Assembly (NCBI GenBank): GCA_965215025.1
Contig: CBDCCV010000001.1
Span: 2,356,001-2,420,000, forward strand
Direction of reading: 5' to 3'
Origin: CBDCCV01 sp965215025
GTDB lineage: Bacteria > Bacteroidota > Rhodothermia > Rhodothermales > Salinibacteraceae
DNA length: 64,000 nt
Below the pieces are notes generated by a model. The model made no database searches. It worked only from the letters and a program-made list of their open reading frames with translations, and had not been told where the DNA came from. The position numbers were made by a program, and so were the translations under genes. Below, piece after piece: positions 8,375-17,412 of the stretch; position 1 is the first letter of the stretch, and every line of letters starts with the position of its first letter.

Positions 8375-9549
8375 GATAAGACCTCTTCGTAGACGGTGCG
8401 GGTGCGTTCGGCGATGGTGGGCCAGTCGAAGCGCTCGCGCGCGTAACGCTGGCAGTCGGCGGCGGAGGGGAGCGCGAGGCCGTCCGTGAGCGCCTCCGTC
8501 AGCCGTGAAGCGAGGTGCTCTGGTCGGCAGCCTTCCAGAACAAGCTGCGGCGCGAGCGGGCGCACGACTTCGGGCAGCCCGCCCACAGGCGTCACCAAAA
8601 CGGGCGTGCCGGCGGCCAGCGACTCGATGGTGATGAGGCCGAAGCCTTCGAGCGCCACCGTGGGCACGACGGAGAGTGTGGCGGCCCGATACGCTAGGGG
8701 AAGGTGGTCTTCAGGGACGAATCCGAGCAGCCGCACGTGCTCCTCCAGATCCGCGTCGGCAATGCGGGCGCGGAGTTCGCTTTCAATCGGACCCTTACCG
8801 GCGATGTAGAGCAGCGCCTCGGGCGCCTGGCGGTGGACGCGCCGCATGGCTTCGATGAGGTTTTCCAGCCCCATCCGCCGCGCCAGCCGTCGCACCGAAA
8901 GCAGGATGGGGCGCTCGGAGGGCCAGCCCAGCCGTCGCCGTGCCTCCTCGCGCGTGAGGCCCGTGTCGAAGCGCTCGGCGTGCACGCCGCCAGGCACGAT
9001 GCGGATTTGCTCCTCGTCCACGCCGTACTCCGAGATGAGCACGTCGCGGAACGCTTCCGAGAGCACGATAAAGCGCGCGCCACGTCGGTACACGAGCTTT
9101 TCGAGCAGCGCCTTGGCCTTGACCACGAGGTCGTGCCCGCCCTCGGCGGCGCTCTCGCCCGCCCACGGCCCGTGGAAGTGGACGACGAGCGGCCTCTTGC
9201 CAAGCAAGTCCAAGAATGGGAAGGTGTAGAGCGCGAAGTGCGTGGCGACGAGGTCCGGCGCGTGCCCGTTGCTCAGCACCCGGCGGGCGGACTGCCGGGC
9301 GGACCACAGGCGGTGGGGCAGGGGGGCCGTGTCTGGCGCGAAGGCCTCGACGGCGCCCTCGGAGGTGCGGCCTACGTCAGGCGAGCCGGCGACGAGGCCG
9401 CGCACGTCCACCCCGGCGTCGGGCAGGTGCCGCGCGAGCGCGTAGTACATGCGGTCCAGCCCGTTGCCGGCCTGCTCCGGCAGCCAGCTCATGCCCAGTT
9501 GGAGCGTGCTCAGGCGCTTCTGCTTCATCTTTGCGGTTCCGTTCTCCAT
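8371..9549 (-). CDS. GT4 family glycosyltransferase
   Basis: A 392-residue GT-B glycosyltransferase. The C-terminal half has ILLSVRRLARRMGLENLIEA and ALEGFGLITIESLAAGTPVL, the GT4 donor-binding E-x7-E region; the N-terminal half has VVHFHGPWAGES. It begins right after the stop of the asparagine synthetase homologue (no gap) and overlaps the next GT4 by four bases. A second in-frame ATG 21 bases downstream could be used instead. Role: assembly of the polysaccharide repeat. Confidence 0.9.
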   Translation of the reverse strand: MENGTAKMKQKRLSTLQLGMSWLPEQAGNGLDRMYYALARHLPDAGVDVRGLVAGSPDVGRTSEGAVEAFAPDTAPLPHRLWSARQSARRVLSNGHAPDLVATHFALYTFPFLDLLGKRPLVVHFHGPWAGESAAEGGHDLVVKAKALLEKLVYRRGARFIVLSEAFRDVLISEYGVDEEQIRIVPGGVHAERFDTGLTREEARRRLGWPSERPILLSVRRLARRMGLENLIEAMRRVHRQAPEALLYIAGKGPIESELRARIADADLEEHVRLLGFVPEDHLPLAYRAATLSVVPTVALEGFGLITIESLAAGTPVLVTPVGGLPEVVRPLAPQLVLEGCRPEHLASRLTEALTDGLALPSAADCQRYARERFDWPTIAERTRTVYEEVLS

Positions 9550-11472
9550 CTACAAAAGGGCCTCCAGGCTGTCGTCACGGCTCAGCGACCCGTCGAGTGT
9601 CATCCTGGCCCAGACCTCCAGCACGAAAAGCGTCCAGAGCGGCTCGCCCCAGTCTTCGCGCCCGCTCAGGTGCGCCTCGACCATGCGCGTGGCAAAGGGC
9701 GGGCGAATCCACCCGCGCTCCTGGAACGCATCGCTCAGGAGCGCGGCGCGGACGTAAGGAGACAATTCGCCACGAAGCCAGTCGGCCGCCGGCATGACGA
9801 AGCCGCGCTTGCGCCGGTAAAGCACCTCGCGCGGCACGTACCGTTCGGCCAGCTTTTTCAGGAGATACTTCGTCGTGTAGCCTTTGAGGCGGAGCGCGGT
9901 GGGGATGCGGGCGGCGTACTCGATCAGCGCCGTGTCCAGGAGCGGCGAGCGGGCCTCAACGGAGTGCGCCATTGTGGAGACGTCCATCTTCGCCAGAAGC
10001 TGGTCCGGGAGATACGTCGTGAAGTCGCCGTAGAGGGCGCGGTCCACGTCGTCTTTGGCGGCGCCGTTGAGGTGGTCCCACGCCTCGTGGTAAAAAGCGT
10101 CCGGGTGGTGGCCGGCGAGCGCCCCTTCGAGCGGCGCGGCGTAGCTCCGGCGGCGGTGCGGGCGGAAGGCGCGGTCGTAGACGAAGGCGTCGCGCGCGTC
10201 CCTGCGGCCGGCCTGCGCGAGCATGTAGGCGCGCTTGAGAAGGCCGTTCTCGGTGCCTTCGAGTCCTTCGGTGAGGCGCCCGACGAGCCGCCGCGCCGGA
10301 CGCGGCACGAGGCGGCGGTAGTGCTGCGCCGCGCGCGCCACCATCGGCCGAGCGTACCCGCCGAAGACCTCGTCGCCGCCGTCGCCGTTGAGGACGACGG
10401 TGACGTGCTGGCGCGCCGCCTCGGCCACGTAGTACGTCGGCACGATGGAGACGTCGGCCAGGGGCTGCCCGTAGTGCCAGATGATGCCGGGCAGATCGGC
10501 CACGGCGTCGGGTTGGAGGACGTGCTCGTGGAGGTTCACGCCCCAGCGCCGGGCCACCTTCCGCGCGAAGGGGCGCTCGTCGTAGGCCGGGTCGTCAAAG
10601 CCCATGATGACGCCCTCGACCGGCTCGGCCTTTTCCTGCGCCATCATCGCCACGACGAGGCTCGAGTCCACGCCGCCGGAGAGGAACGCGCCCAGCGGCA
10701 CGTCGCTCATCAGCCGCTTCTTGACGGCCTGCCGGACCAAGGCGTCCAATTCGTCCAGCACCTCGTCCTCGGATTGCCGGTGCTTCGGCGCAAAGTGGAC
10801 ATCCCAGTAGCGGCTGATGTCGAGCCGGTTGGCGTCGAGGTGGTACGTCAGGGCGTGGGCGGGCGGGAGTTGGCGTACGCCCTCGAAGATAGAGAGCGGC
10901 GCCGGCACGGCCTGGTAGGTGAGGTAGGCGTCGAGTGCCACGGGGTCCACGTTCGGCGTCTCGGGCAGGAGGGCGCGTAGCGCGTTGAGCGTCGAGGCAA
11001 AGGCCAAGCCTTGCGGCCCGTGCGCGTAGAAGAGCGGCTTCTTGCCCGCACGGTCGCGCGCGGCGTGGAGCGTATTCGTGCGCGCGTCCCAGAGGGCGAA
11101 GGCGAACATGCCGTCGATGCGGCGCAGCAGCCCGTCCCAGCCCCAGGCCAGGTAGCCGTTCAGGAGCACTTCGGAGTCGGTTTCCGAGCGGAAGGGGTGC
11201 GCGTCCTGGAGTTGGCGGCGCAGGGCGCGGTAGTTGTAGATCTCGCCATTGAAGACGAGCGCCACCTGCCCGTCGGCGACGAGCATGGGCTGGTGGCCGG
11301 CCTCCGAGAGGTCGAGGATGGCGAGCCGCCGGAAGCCCAACCAGGCCGGCCCCACATCGCAGGCGCCGTCGCTGTCTGGGCCGCGATGCTGCATGAGGTC
11401 GCGCGCGTGGCGGAGGCGTCGTTCCTCCACCTCCTGCGCCCCTTCGCCAACGAGTCCAATAATGCCGCACAT
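9550..11472 (-). CDS. asnB: Glutamine-hydrolysing asparagine synthetase (AsnB-type) in the exopolysaccharide locus
   Basis: A 640-residue class II amidotransferase. It starts MCGIIGLVGEG, with Cys2 after Met as the intact glutaminase nucleophile, has an RGPDSDG segment, and has a C-terminal synthetase domain with the pyrophosphatase loop LSGGVDSSLV. AsnB homologues are frequent in O-antigen and capsule loci, where they are thought to amidate uronic acids, although free asparagine synthesis is possible. It sits between sulfotransferase and glycosyltransferase genes on the same strand. It contrasts with the lasso cyclase at 29770, which lacks the catalytic Cys. Confidence 0.93.
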   Translation of the reverse strand: MCGIIGLVGEGAQEVEERRLRHARDLMQHRGPDSDGACDVGPAWLGFRRLAILDLSEAGHQPMLVADGQVALVFNGEIYNYRALRRQLQDAHPFRSETDSEVLLNGYLAWGWDGLLRRIDGMFAFALWDARTNTLHAARDRAGKKPLFYAHGPQGLAFASTLNALRALLPETPNVDPVALDAYLTYQAVPAPLSIFEGVRQLPPAHALTYHLDANRLDISRYWDVHFAPKHRQSEDEVLDELDALVRQAVKKRLMSDVPLGAFLSGGVDSSLVVAMMAQEKAEPVEGVIMGFDDPAYDERPFARKVARRWGVNLHEHVLQPDAVADLPGIIWHYGQPLADVSIVPTYYVAEAARQHVTVVLNGDGGDEVFGGYARPMVARAAQHYRRLVPRPARRLVGRLTEGLEGTENGLLKRAYMLAQAGRRDARDAFVYDRAFRPHRRRSYAAPLEGALAGHHPDAFYHEAWDHLNGAAKDDVDRALYGDFTTYLPDQLLAKMDVSTMAHSVEARSPLLDTALIEYAARIPTALRLKGYTTKYLLKKLAERYVPREVLYRRKRGFVMPAADWLRGELSPYVRAALLSDAFQERGWIRPPFATRMVEAHLSGREDWGEPLWTLFVLEVWARMTLDGSLSRDDSLEALL

Positions 11473-11487
11473 GGGCGTAGTCCTCTC

Positions 11488-12450
11488 TCAGTCTATGGCA
11501 AACGTGTCGCGGTCGTAGACCTGGAGCGCCACGTCCTTCGTGATCTCAAAGATGGCCCGCCGTTCTTCCACCGGGACGGAGTCGCGCCGGTGCTCGAAGA
11601 TGTCCTCGCTCTTCCGCTTGAGGTCCTGCACCCGCCCGTTTTTGGGACGGACGGAGTTGTTAGCGCCGGTGAGCTTGCTGATTTTCTTCGCCACACTCTC
11701 AGACCACGGCAAATCAAGCTGCCCGTACAGCCGCCCGAACTCGCCGATGGGGTCTTCGCTGAGCGCCTCATGCGTGACGAGCGGCCACTCGGGATAGCGC
11801 TCGGCTTGCTCGAGGAGGACTTTGTAGAGGATGCGCCAGTGCGCGGCGGCCTCTTCCGCAGCGCTCGGCCACGTGCGCTCTAAGAAGTTCGGCTCATCGG
11901 CAAAGTAGTCTTCGGCGAGGGCGGGCTGGTCGCGGAACCAGTGCAGCGACGGCTCCCACGCCACGCGGTTCAGGCTCGCGATGAGGGAGACGGGGTGGCG
12001 CACGACGATCACGGGCCGCACCTCGAAGCGCTCGTGCAAATACTCCGTCAGGAAACAGCCCGTAGGGTCTTTGACAACGGCCGCTTTGTGAAAAGGATTG
12101 AGCTTCGCTAGCCGCAGGTAGAACGGCCCGCGGCTGCCCACGACCGTTTTCATAGCGCGCCGCAGCGGGGACTCGTCCGGGTAGTACGGCGTCTTGAGAT
12201 AGAAGTCGTAGCTGAACAGCGGCTCGACGCGCTCATGGTAGCGCCGCATGGCCTCGGTGTCGAGGGCAGGCCGCACGTAGCGGAACCGGCGCTCCATGCC
12301 CTCCATGCCGCAGCCCGTGTTGAACGGCTCGTGGATGTAGTCCACTTCCAGCGGCAGGCTCAGCACCTTCCCTACGAAGGTGGTGCCGCCGCGCGGCGCG
12401 CCGGTCACGAAGACCCAGTTTGTTATGTTTTCGACGGCGACCTTGAGCAT
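11488..12450 (-). CDS. Sulfotransferase family protein
   Basis: A 320-residue protein. VTGAPRGGTTFVGKVLS near residue 16 is the PAPS 5'-phosphosulfate loop, and VIVVRHPVSLIASLNRV at about residue 150 is the 3'-phosphate motif (R-x-P-x5-S). It is predicted to sulfate a sugar hydroxyl of the polysaccharide. It sits 15 bases upstream of asnB on the same strand and is presumably co-transcribed. Confidence 0.87.
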   Translation of the reverse strand: MLKVAVENITNWVFVTGAPRGGTTFVGKVLSLPLEVDYIHEPFNTGCGMEGMERRFRYVRPALDTEAMRRYHERVEPLFSYDFYLKTPYYPDESPLRRAMKTVVGSRGPFYLRLAKLNPFHKAAVVKDPTGCFLTEYLHERFEVRPVIVVRHPVSLIASLNRVAWEPSLHWFRDQPALAEDYFADEPNFLERTWPSAAEEAAAHWRILYKVLLEQAERYPEWPLVTHEALSEDPIGEFGRLYGQLDLPWSESVAKKISKLTGANNSVRPKNGRVQDLKRKSEDIFEHRRDSVPVEERRAIFEITKDVALQVYDRDTFAID

Positions 12451-12520
12451 GGGGCCTTCTGGTTACGTCTGTTGTTGCGAAGCTCTGCTGAGAAAAGACA
12501 TAGGCAGCCACGTGAAGTGC

Positions 12521-13501
12521 TCAGCGGTAGCCGTAGCGCGCCCGGTTGAAGACGGTGACGAGTTCGGCGACGCGGCGGCTTGACGCCGGGAGGTGCTCTT
12601 TCCAACGCTCATCCAGCACGATCCCCTTTTGCTCGTAGCGCATGGGGTTGCCGGCGATGGTGTGGAAGCTCCCCTCGCGGAACCCCTCCACGGCCCCTGC
12701 CTCGGCCTCGACGCCGATGGTGGCACAGATCTCACGGAACGTCGCTTCCGGACGAGACGCCAGCTTCTCGTAGCGGACGAGGAGGTAGTCCTCCGGGCGG
12801 AGGTGGTTCTTGGCCAGCTTCGTGATGAGGTGGTTCCGCACCGACCACGCCAGCGACTGCCGCGCTGTGTAGTAGAGCCGCGTAGAGGCAGGCGCCGCAC
12901 CGTTCGGTGCCCCGTCGCCCGTCCCGTACGCGCCGTGGATGAACCGCTTCGTCACCGAGTACACGAAGGCGCGCGGGTTCTTCACGTTGTGGAGCACCTT
13001 TACGTTGAACAGCCCGGAGCGCACGAGCCAAAGCAGCCGGTAAACGTCTTTCGAGGCGTCCACCACCCAGCGCGGTCGCCGGCCTGTAGCGCTTTCCATC
13101 TCGTCGAGGAAGGCGCGGTAGATCGCGGCGTTGTTCGCGCCGTACGTCCTGACCTGCTCGGCCTCCGCCCCGCTCAGCTTTTCGGTGCCGAAGGTGCGCA
13201 GGCGCTCGGGGCGGAGCGTGCGGCCGGCATGGTGCGCCTCCCGGAAGAATTCCAGGCGCGGCGAAGGCTGCCGCAACGGGTCCACGCGCCCGCGCACGGC
13301 CGACCAGAACGGGCAGTCCTCCACAAAGCGTCCGCAGCTGCACGGCCGGACGCCGCCTTGCCGGATCTCGTGCGGCCAGATGTGCAACTCGCCGCACGTC
13401 GCCATCTGCGAGTGCGCGCCGAGCATGGATTCGAGCAGCGTCGTGCCGCTACGCCCAATGCTGGCAATGTAAATGAGATTGATCTTACGCTGCTCTTCCA
13501 T
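12521..13501 (-). CDS. Sulfotransferase family protein
   Basis: A 326-residue protein with the PAPS loop IASIGRSGTTLLESMLGAHS close to the N-terminus. Residues about 37-65 hold a cluster of Cys (CGELHIW, CSCGRFVEDC), which is also seen in a subgroup of bacterial sulfotransferases. A later VKNPRAFVYSVTKRF supplies the 3'-phosphate-binding Ser. It likely modifies the exopolysaccharide together with its neighbour at 11488. The Cys cluster could bind metal or form disulfides; this cannot be decided here. Confidence 0.86.
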   Translation of the reverse strand: MEEQRKINLIYIASIGRSGTTLLESMLGAHSQMATCGELHIWPHEIRQGGVRPCSCGRFVEDCPFWSAVRGRVDPLRQPSPRLEFFREAHHAGRTLRPERLRTFGTEKLSGAEAEQVRTYGANNAAIYRAFLDEMESATGRRPRWVVDASKDVYRLLWLVRSGLFNVKVLHNVKNPRAFVYSVTKRFIHGAYGTGDGAPNGAAPASTRLYYTARQSLAWSVRNHLITKLAKNHLRPEDYLLVRYEKLASRPEATFREICATIGVEAEAGAVEGFREGSFHTIAGNPMRYEQKGIVLDERWKEHLPASSRRVAELVTVFNRARYGYR

Positions 13502-13573
13502 ACTGGAGCTAAGTGAGATTCCATACCGAATCTAAGAGAGGGCTGAAGCCAAGCTGAGGGGGCTAAAGCCGAG

Positions 13574-14722
13574 CTAATAAGTCGTGCGGACGCACTGTTC
13601 TGCCTGATCGAAAAGTTGTTTGGACGCACCGTTTTGCGGAAGCGCCCTATTGGCCGAAGCCATGTCGGGTTGCTGTCCCCAGACGGCCATCGCCTGCTGG
13701 TACGCCTCACGGTGCTGCGCGGCGACGGCCTTCCACGTAAAGGCCTTAGCCCGTTGCAGCCCTTGCTTTTCAAGGCGGCGGCGGCCGGGGCCGTCTTCGA
13801 GCAATCCTGCAAGACGCGCGCCGAATACTTCATCGGAGGTCACGACGCCGTAGGTGCCTTCCGCAAGCACGTGCTTGGCACCATCATTGGCTGAGGTGAG
13901 CACGGCCGTCCCGCTCGCCATTGCCTCTACGTACGGGATGCCAAAGCCCTCATAAACGCTCGGGTAGGCAAAAACCCAGGCGCTGCGGTAGAGCTGCGCC
14001 AGCGCGTCGTCGTCAGGGTAGTGGATAAACGTAACATTTTCGTGCTCAGGGCAGAAGTCGCTCACCATGTACAGCTCGGCCTCCGGCACGCGCGGCAGCA
14101 CCTCCCGCGTAAACGCCTCGAAGAGGAATCGCCCCCGCTTACGCCCTTCCCACGTTCCCACGAAGAGCACGCGCGGGCGCTCGGCCTTCGGGCCGGGACG
14201 GAAGCGTTGCATGTCCACCCCGTTGTCGGCCAGGTGGTCGAGGCCGTAGATCGCCCGCGTCCGGAGGCCGACGGCCAGGGGCACGGTGGCTAAGCGCGCC
14301 GAGAGGTGCTCCAGTGGGTAGACGCAGTACTGCGAGAGCCGCCGCTTGAGCGAGGTGGCCGTACGCGCCTCCTCGAGTGCCGAGCCGTGCAGCGTCCGCA
14401 CCGTAGGGAGGATGCGGCGCACGAAGAACCAGTCGTCGCCGTGCAGGTGCAGCACGTCGAAGCCTTTGAACGACACCTTGTTGAGCAGGAGGGGGAGCAG
14501 AAAGAGGCGCAGCACACGGTTCTCGCGGAGCCGCCGCTGCTGGGCGAAGAGCTGGACGTGCTCGTACGTCGCTCCCTCGGGGCAGGGCGTCAGGCTAAAG
14601 ACCGTCACCGCGTCGTCCGGCGTGCGGTCCAGTTCATTGGCGAGCCGGTGCACGGCCACTTCTACACCGCCGGGTTTGCGGCCCGGCTCCGGCAGCGTCG
14701 TGTGGAACAGAGCTATATTCAT
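13574..14722 (-). CDS. GT4 family glycosyltransferase
   Basis: A 382-residue GT-B enzyme. The N-terminus MNIALFHTTLPEPGRKPGGV has the GGV loop, the C-terminal domain has VLFVGTWEGRKRGRFLFEAF, and YEGFGIPYVEAMASGTAVLT gives the E-x7-E donor site. The last 35 residues or so (Gln/Ala-rich) extend past the usual end and look disordered. It belongs to the polysaccharide operon and lies just downstream of the O-antigen ligase-like gene. Confidence 0.9.
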   Translation of the reverse strand: MNIALFHTTLPEPGRKPGGVEVAVHRLANELDRTPDDAVTVFSLTPCPEGATYEHVQLFAQQRRLRENRVLRLFLLPLLLNKVSFKGFDVLHLHGDDWFFVRRILPTVRTLHGSALEEARTATSLKRRLSQYCVYPLEHLSARLATVPLAVGLRTRAIYGLDHLADNGVDMQRFRPGPKAERPRVLFVGTWEGRKRGRFLFEAFTREVLPRVPEAELYMVSDFCPEHENVTFIHYPDDDALAQLYRSAWVFAYPSVYEGFGIPYVEAMASGTAVLTSANDGAKHVLAEGTYGVVTSDEVFGARLAGLLEDGPGRRRLEKQGLQRAKAFTWKAVAAQHREAYQQAMAVWGQQPDMASANRALPQNGASKQLFDQAEQCVRTTY

Positions 14723-14795
14723 AAAGGGGTCAGGGGCCTCAGCGTGTGCAAGCTACCGTTGGAAAGGGGCCGCCGTTGGGAAAGCCGAGGGCGCG

Positions 14796-16250
14796 TCAGT
14801 GAGGCTGCGTTTGAAGGTGCGGCTGCGCGTAGCGGGTCGCTTCAGCGTCGGCATCATTGGCGTCTTCGTAGTAAGCGTGCGCGGCGAGGACGAGCGCGAG
14901 GAAGCTCCAGTACATGACGCCCTTGATGTCGATGAGCATGTTGCCCAGGAGCATCATCCCCGAGAAGGCAAACACGATAGAAGCGCTTATCATGGCAAAC
15001 TGATCGGTGCTCTCGGCGCGCGCTTTCAGCGCCTGCGTGCATAAGAGGATCAGCCCGAGGCCGTAGAAGAGCGTTCCCGGCCACCCAAGCACGTAAGGGA
15101 TTGCCAGGACGCCGCTCTCGAAGCTCTCGGCCGCGCCCTCGCTCGCCTTCGCGGCCTTCCCCACCGATCCCATCCCGGCCCCTACGGGGTTCGTCAGCGC
15201 GGTGGCGGAGGCGTAGCGGTAGAGGTTCGTGCGCGCCTGGAAGCTCCCGTCCTCACCGAGGTCGCTGAGCGTCTCGGCCCGGCTCTGCACGCGCTCGGTA
15301 ATGGGGTTGTACATCACCAGGAGCGGGAGGCTCAAAAGCAGGCCCGCAGCCAGGACCACGACGAGGCGACCACGCAGGTGCCCACGCAGGCGCACCACGA
15401 GGAAAAGGATGGCTAGGACCCAGCCGCCCCAAGCGCTACGCACGAGCGTGAGCAGGAGCGCGATGTAGCCGGGCACGGCAGCAAAGCGGGGCAGGAGGCC
15501 GCGCCCGTCGAAGAGCAAGAGAAGTCCCACCACCATCGTCACGGCGAAGGGACCGGGCGCGTTGAGCGTGCCAAAGATGCGCAGGCCGAACGGCACAGGC
15601 TTGCCAATGGACGCCATGTTGGCGCCGATCATCCAATGGGCGTCCCAGGCTGGCAGCACGATAAACTGTAAGATCCCATAGCTGCCCAGAAGAAGGACGC
15701 CCCAAGTGAAGGTCGAGCGCACAACCTGGCGGCAGAGCGGGTATTCTTTCCAATGGACGAGCACGTGAAACCCCAGGAGCACCGGTGTGAACCACAGCAG
15801 CGCGTCGTACGTGGCGCCGTAGACGCCCACGCGCGCCACGCCCACGAGGTACCCGTACAGGAGACCCAGAAGGACGAGGCCAATGGGGCGGTAGCGAGGC
15901 TGCTGCAACAGTCCGCCATAGCGGAGCAGCGTGAAGGCCGAGATCGCCGTGACCAGGAACGGTGCCAGCATCACCACGCTGATAAAGCTGAAGCCCGACT
16001 GGTAGTCAATGAGCCGGCGCACGAAAGGAGTGACGAACCACATCCATAGCACGAACCCCAGGTATAGGGACGGCCGGGCCACGTAGAGGAGCGCCCCCAC
16101 GGTGACAGCCGCCGCAGGGTAAACATACTGCAGAAGCGCCGCGTTCTCGCTCCAATAGAGGAAAGCAAACCCGCTCAGGCAAAGCAGCAGCACGCCCCCT
16201 GCCAAGAACAGCATCTGCGTATTGTCGAAGGTAAGCTGTCTCGTTCTCAT
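14796..16250 (-). CDS. O-antigen ligase/polymerase-like membrane protein
   Basis: About 484 residues from ATG 16250; the longer open frame upstream is a shadow of the next gene. It has roughly a dozen hydrophobic segments (for example FLAGGVLLLCLSGFAFLYW) and a large loop with SVGKAAKASEGAAESFESGV before the last helices, the topology of the O-antigen ligase/Wzy superfamily. It would polymerise undecaprenyl-linked repeat units or ligate the glycan at the periplasmic face. Which of the two cannot be read from sequence. It starts four bases after the stop of the upstream GT4 gene. Confidence 0.82.
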   Translation of the reverse strand: MRTRQLTFDNTQMLFLAGGVLLLCLSGFAFLYWSENAALLQYVYPAAAVTVGALLYVARPSLYLGFVLWMWFVTPFVRRLIDYQSGFSFISVVMLAPFLVTAISAFTLLRYGGLLQQPRYRPIGLVLLGLLYGYLVGVARVGVYGATYDALLWFTPVLLGFHVLVHWKEYPLCRQVVRSTFTWGVLLLGSYGILQFIVLPAWDAHWMIGANMASIGKPVPFGLRIFGTLNAPGPFAVTMVVGLLLLFDGRGLLPRFAAVPGYIALLLTLVRSAWGGWVLAILFLVVRLRGHLRGRLVVVLAAGLLLSLPLLVMYNPITERVQSRAETLSDLGEDGSFQARTNLYRYASATALTNPVGAGMGSVGKAAKASEGAAESFESGVLAIPYVLGWPGTLFYGLGLILLCTQALKARAESTDQFAMISASIVFAFSGMMLLGNMLIDIKGVMYWSFLALVLAAHAYYEDANDADAEATRYAQPHLQTQPH

Positions 16251-16254
16251 AGCG

Positions 16255-17412
16255 CTACGGATGAGCCATCTGAAGAGGGTGCTCCGGGACGGCAGGGGCC
16301 TCGTCCAAGTAGGCCAAGAGGCTGCCGGCGATGCGCTCCCAGGAGAAGTTGCAGTCGAAGAAGGTGCGCCCAGCCCCAGCCACATGCTCGCGACGCGCGC
16401 GATCACGAGCCAGGTGGCGGACGTGCCGCGTAAACGCATCGGCGTCGTCGTCTGAGGCCAGCAGGAAGGCCGAGCCGTCCTGGTCGAGTAGCATGGCATC
16501 GGTTTGCGCGCCGCGCGTGCTCACCGTGGCAACGCCGTGCTGAAGGCCCACCATGAACGAGCCGCGCCGCGTCGAAACGCCCTTCTTGAACGGCGTGAGG
16601 TAAAGGTCCATAGCCGCAAAAGAGCGCGACACGTCGGTAGCGGGGAGCGGCCCGGCGTCGAGGAGCGGAAGGTGGCCGAGAACGTCGTGGAGGCGCGCTC
16701 CGCCGGTGCCTACGTACAAAAGGCGCAGCCTCTCGACATCGAGCGCGTTCGCGGCAGCGCGCACAAAGCGCAAGAGTCGCGCCTGCCGTGCGCCTCCAAA
16801 GAGGCCCAGCACCAGCGCGTCCGGCGCGAGGCCCAGCGCCCGGCGGGCTTCCTCCCTCGCGATGGGGAGGCGGGGGATGTTGGAGCCGACGGGCAGGTGC
16901 CGAAGAGTCTGGTCGGGGAACCAGCGGCGAAAGCGCCGCACCCACGGCGTGATGGAGAAGAACACGGTGTCGGCCTGGCGGCCCAGCGCCCAGAGCTGTG
17001 CGCGCTGCCACGTCGTCATCACGGCGAAGCGCCAGTTCTCCACCGGCACGAACGGCTCGTGCACCATGAGCGCCACGCGCGTAGCCGGGCAGCGTTTCTT
17101 GAGCGCGCGGAGCGCCATCGGCAAGAACGGGTTGAACCCCCAGTGGCCGTAGCTGAACGGGTTGTACTGCACGAAAAGCCAGTCGGGCGGGTCCTGCGCT
17201 ATGGCCTCCGGGAGGCGGCGCGGGAGGAGCGCCGAGGCTTCGGGCAGAGCCTGCTCCACCGCCACGCCGGGGAGGTCGTCCCAGGCGGCCTGCGCCGTGA
17301 GCACCTTGACGACGCACCCTTGCGCCGCCAGTGCCTCGGCCAGGCGCGCCGTGTGGTCGCCGATGCCGTCGAGCACGGGTGGCAGGACCGGAAACATGAG
17401 GTGGACCTTCAT
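16255..17412 (-). CDS. GT4-like glycosyltransferase
   Basis: A 385-residue protein from ATG 17412 (a GTG codon precedes it). The N-terminus MKVHLMFPVLPPVLDGIGDH has the DGIGDHTARLAEAL loop typical of GT4 enzymes, and the C-terminal half has ALVLGLFGGARQARLLRFVR. The usual E-x7-E motif is weak: the matching region reads KGVSTRRGSFMVGLQHGVAT, so catalytic competence is less sure than for the other GT4 genes. The start codon overlaps the upstream sulfotransferase stop codon (TGATG). Confidence 0.8.
   Translation of the reverse strand: MKVHLMFPVLPPVLDGIGDHTARLAEALAAQGCVVKVLTAQAAWDDLPGVAVEQALPEASALLPRRLPEAIAQDPPDWLFVQYNPFSYGHWGFNPFLPMALRALKKRCPATRVALMVHEPFVPVENWRFAVMTTWQRAQLWALGRQADTVFFSITPWVRRFRRWFPDQTLRHLPVGSNIPRLPIAREEARRALGLAPDALVLGLFGGARQARLLRFVRAAANALDVERLRLLYVGTGGARLHDVLGHLPLLDAGPLPATDVSRSFAAMDLYLTPFKKGVSTRRGSFMVGLQHGVATVSTRGAQTDAMLLDQDGSAFLLASDDDADAFTRHVRHLARDRARREHVAGAGRTFFDCNFSWERIAGSLLAYLDEAPAVPEHPLQMAHP

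Noticed and set aside
8704..10980. 758-codon open frame on the plus strand
   Set aside because: It lies antisense to two clear genes (GT4 and asnB), has Val/Arg/Gly/His-rich antisense composition and no domain. High GC makes such shadows long.
14796..16499. Longer version of the O-antigen ligase gene starting at 16499
   Set aside because: The extra 83 residues lie antiparallel-frame within the upstream GT4 gene and look like shadow; the ATG at 16250 fits the first helix and the four-base gap.
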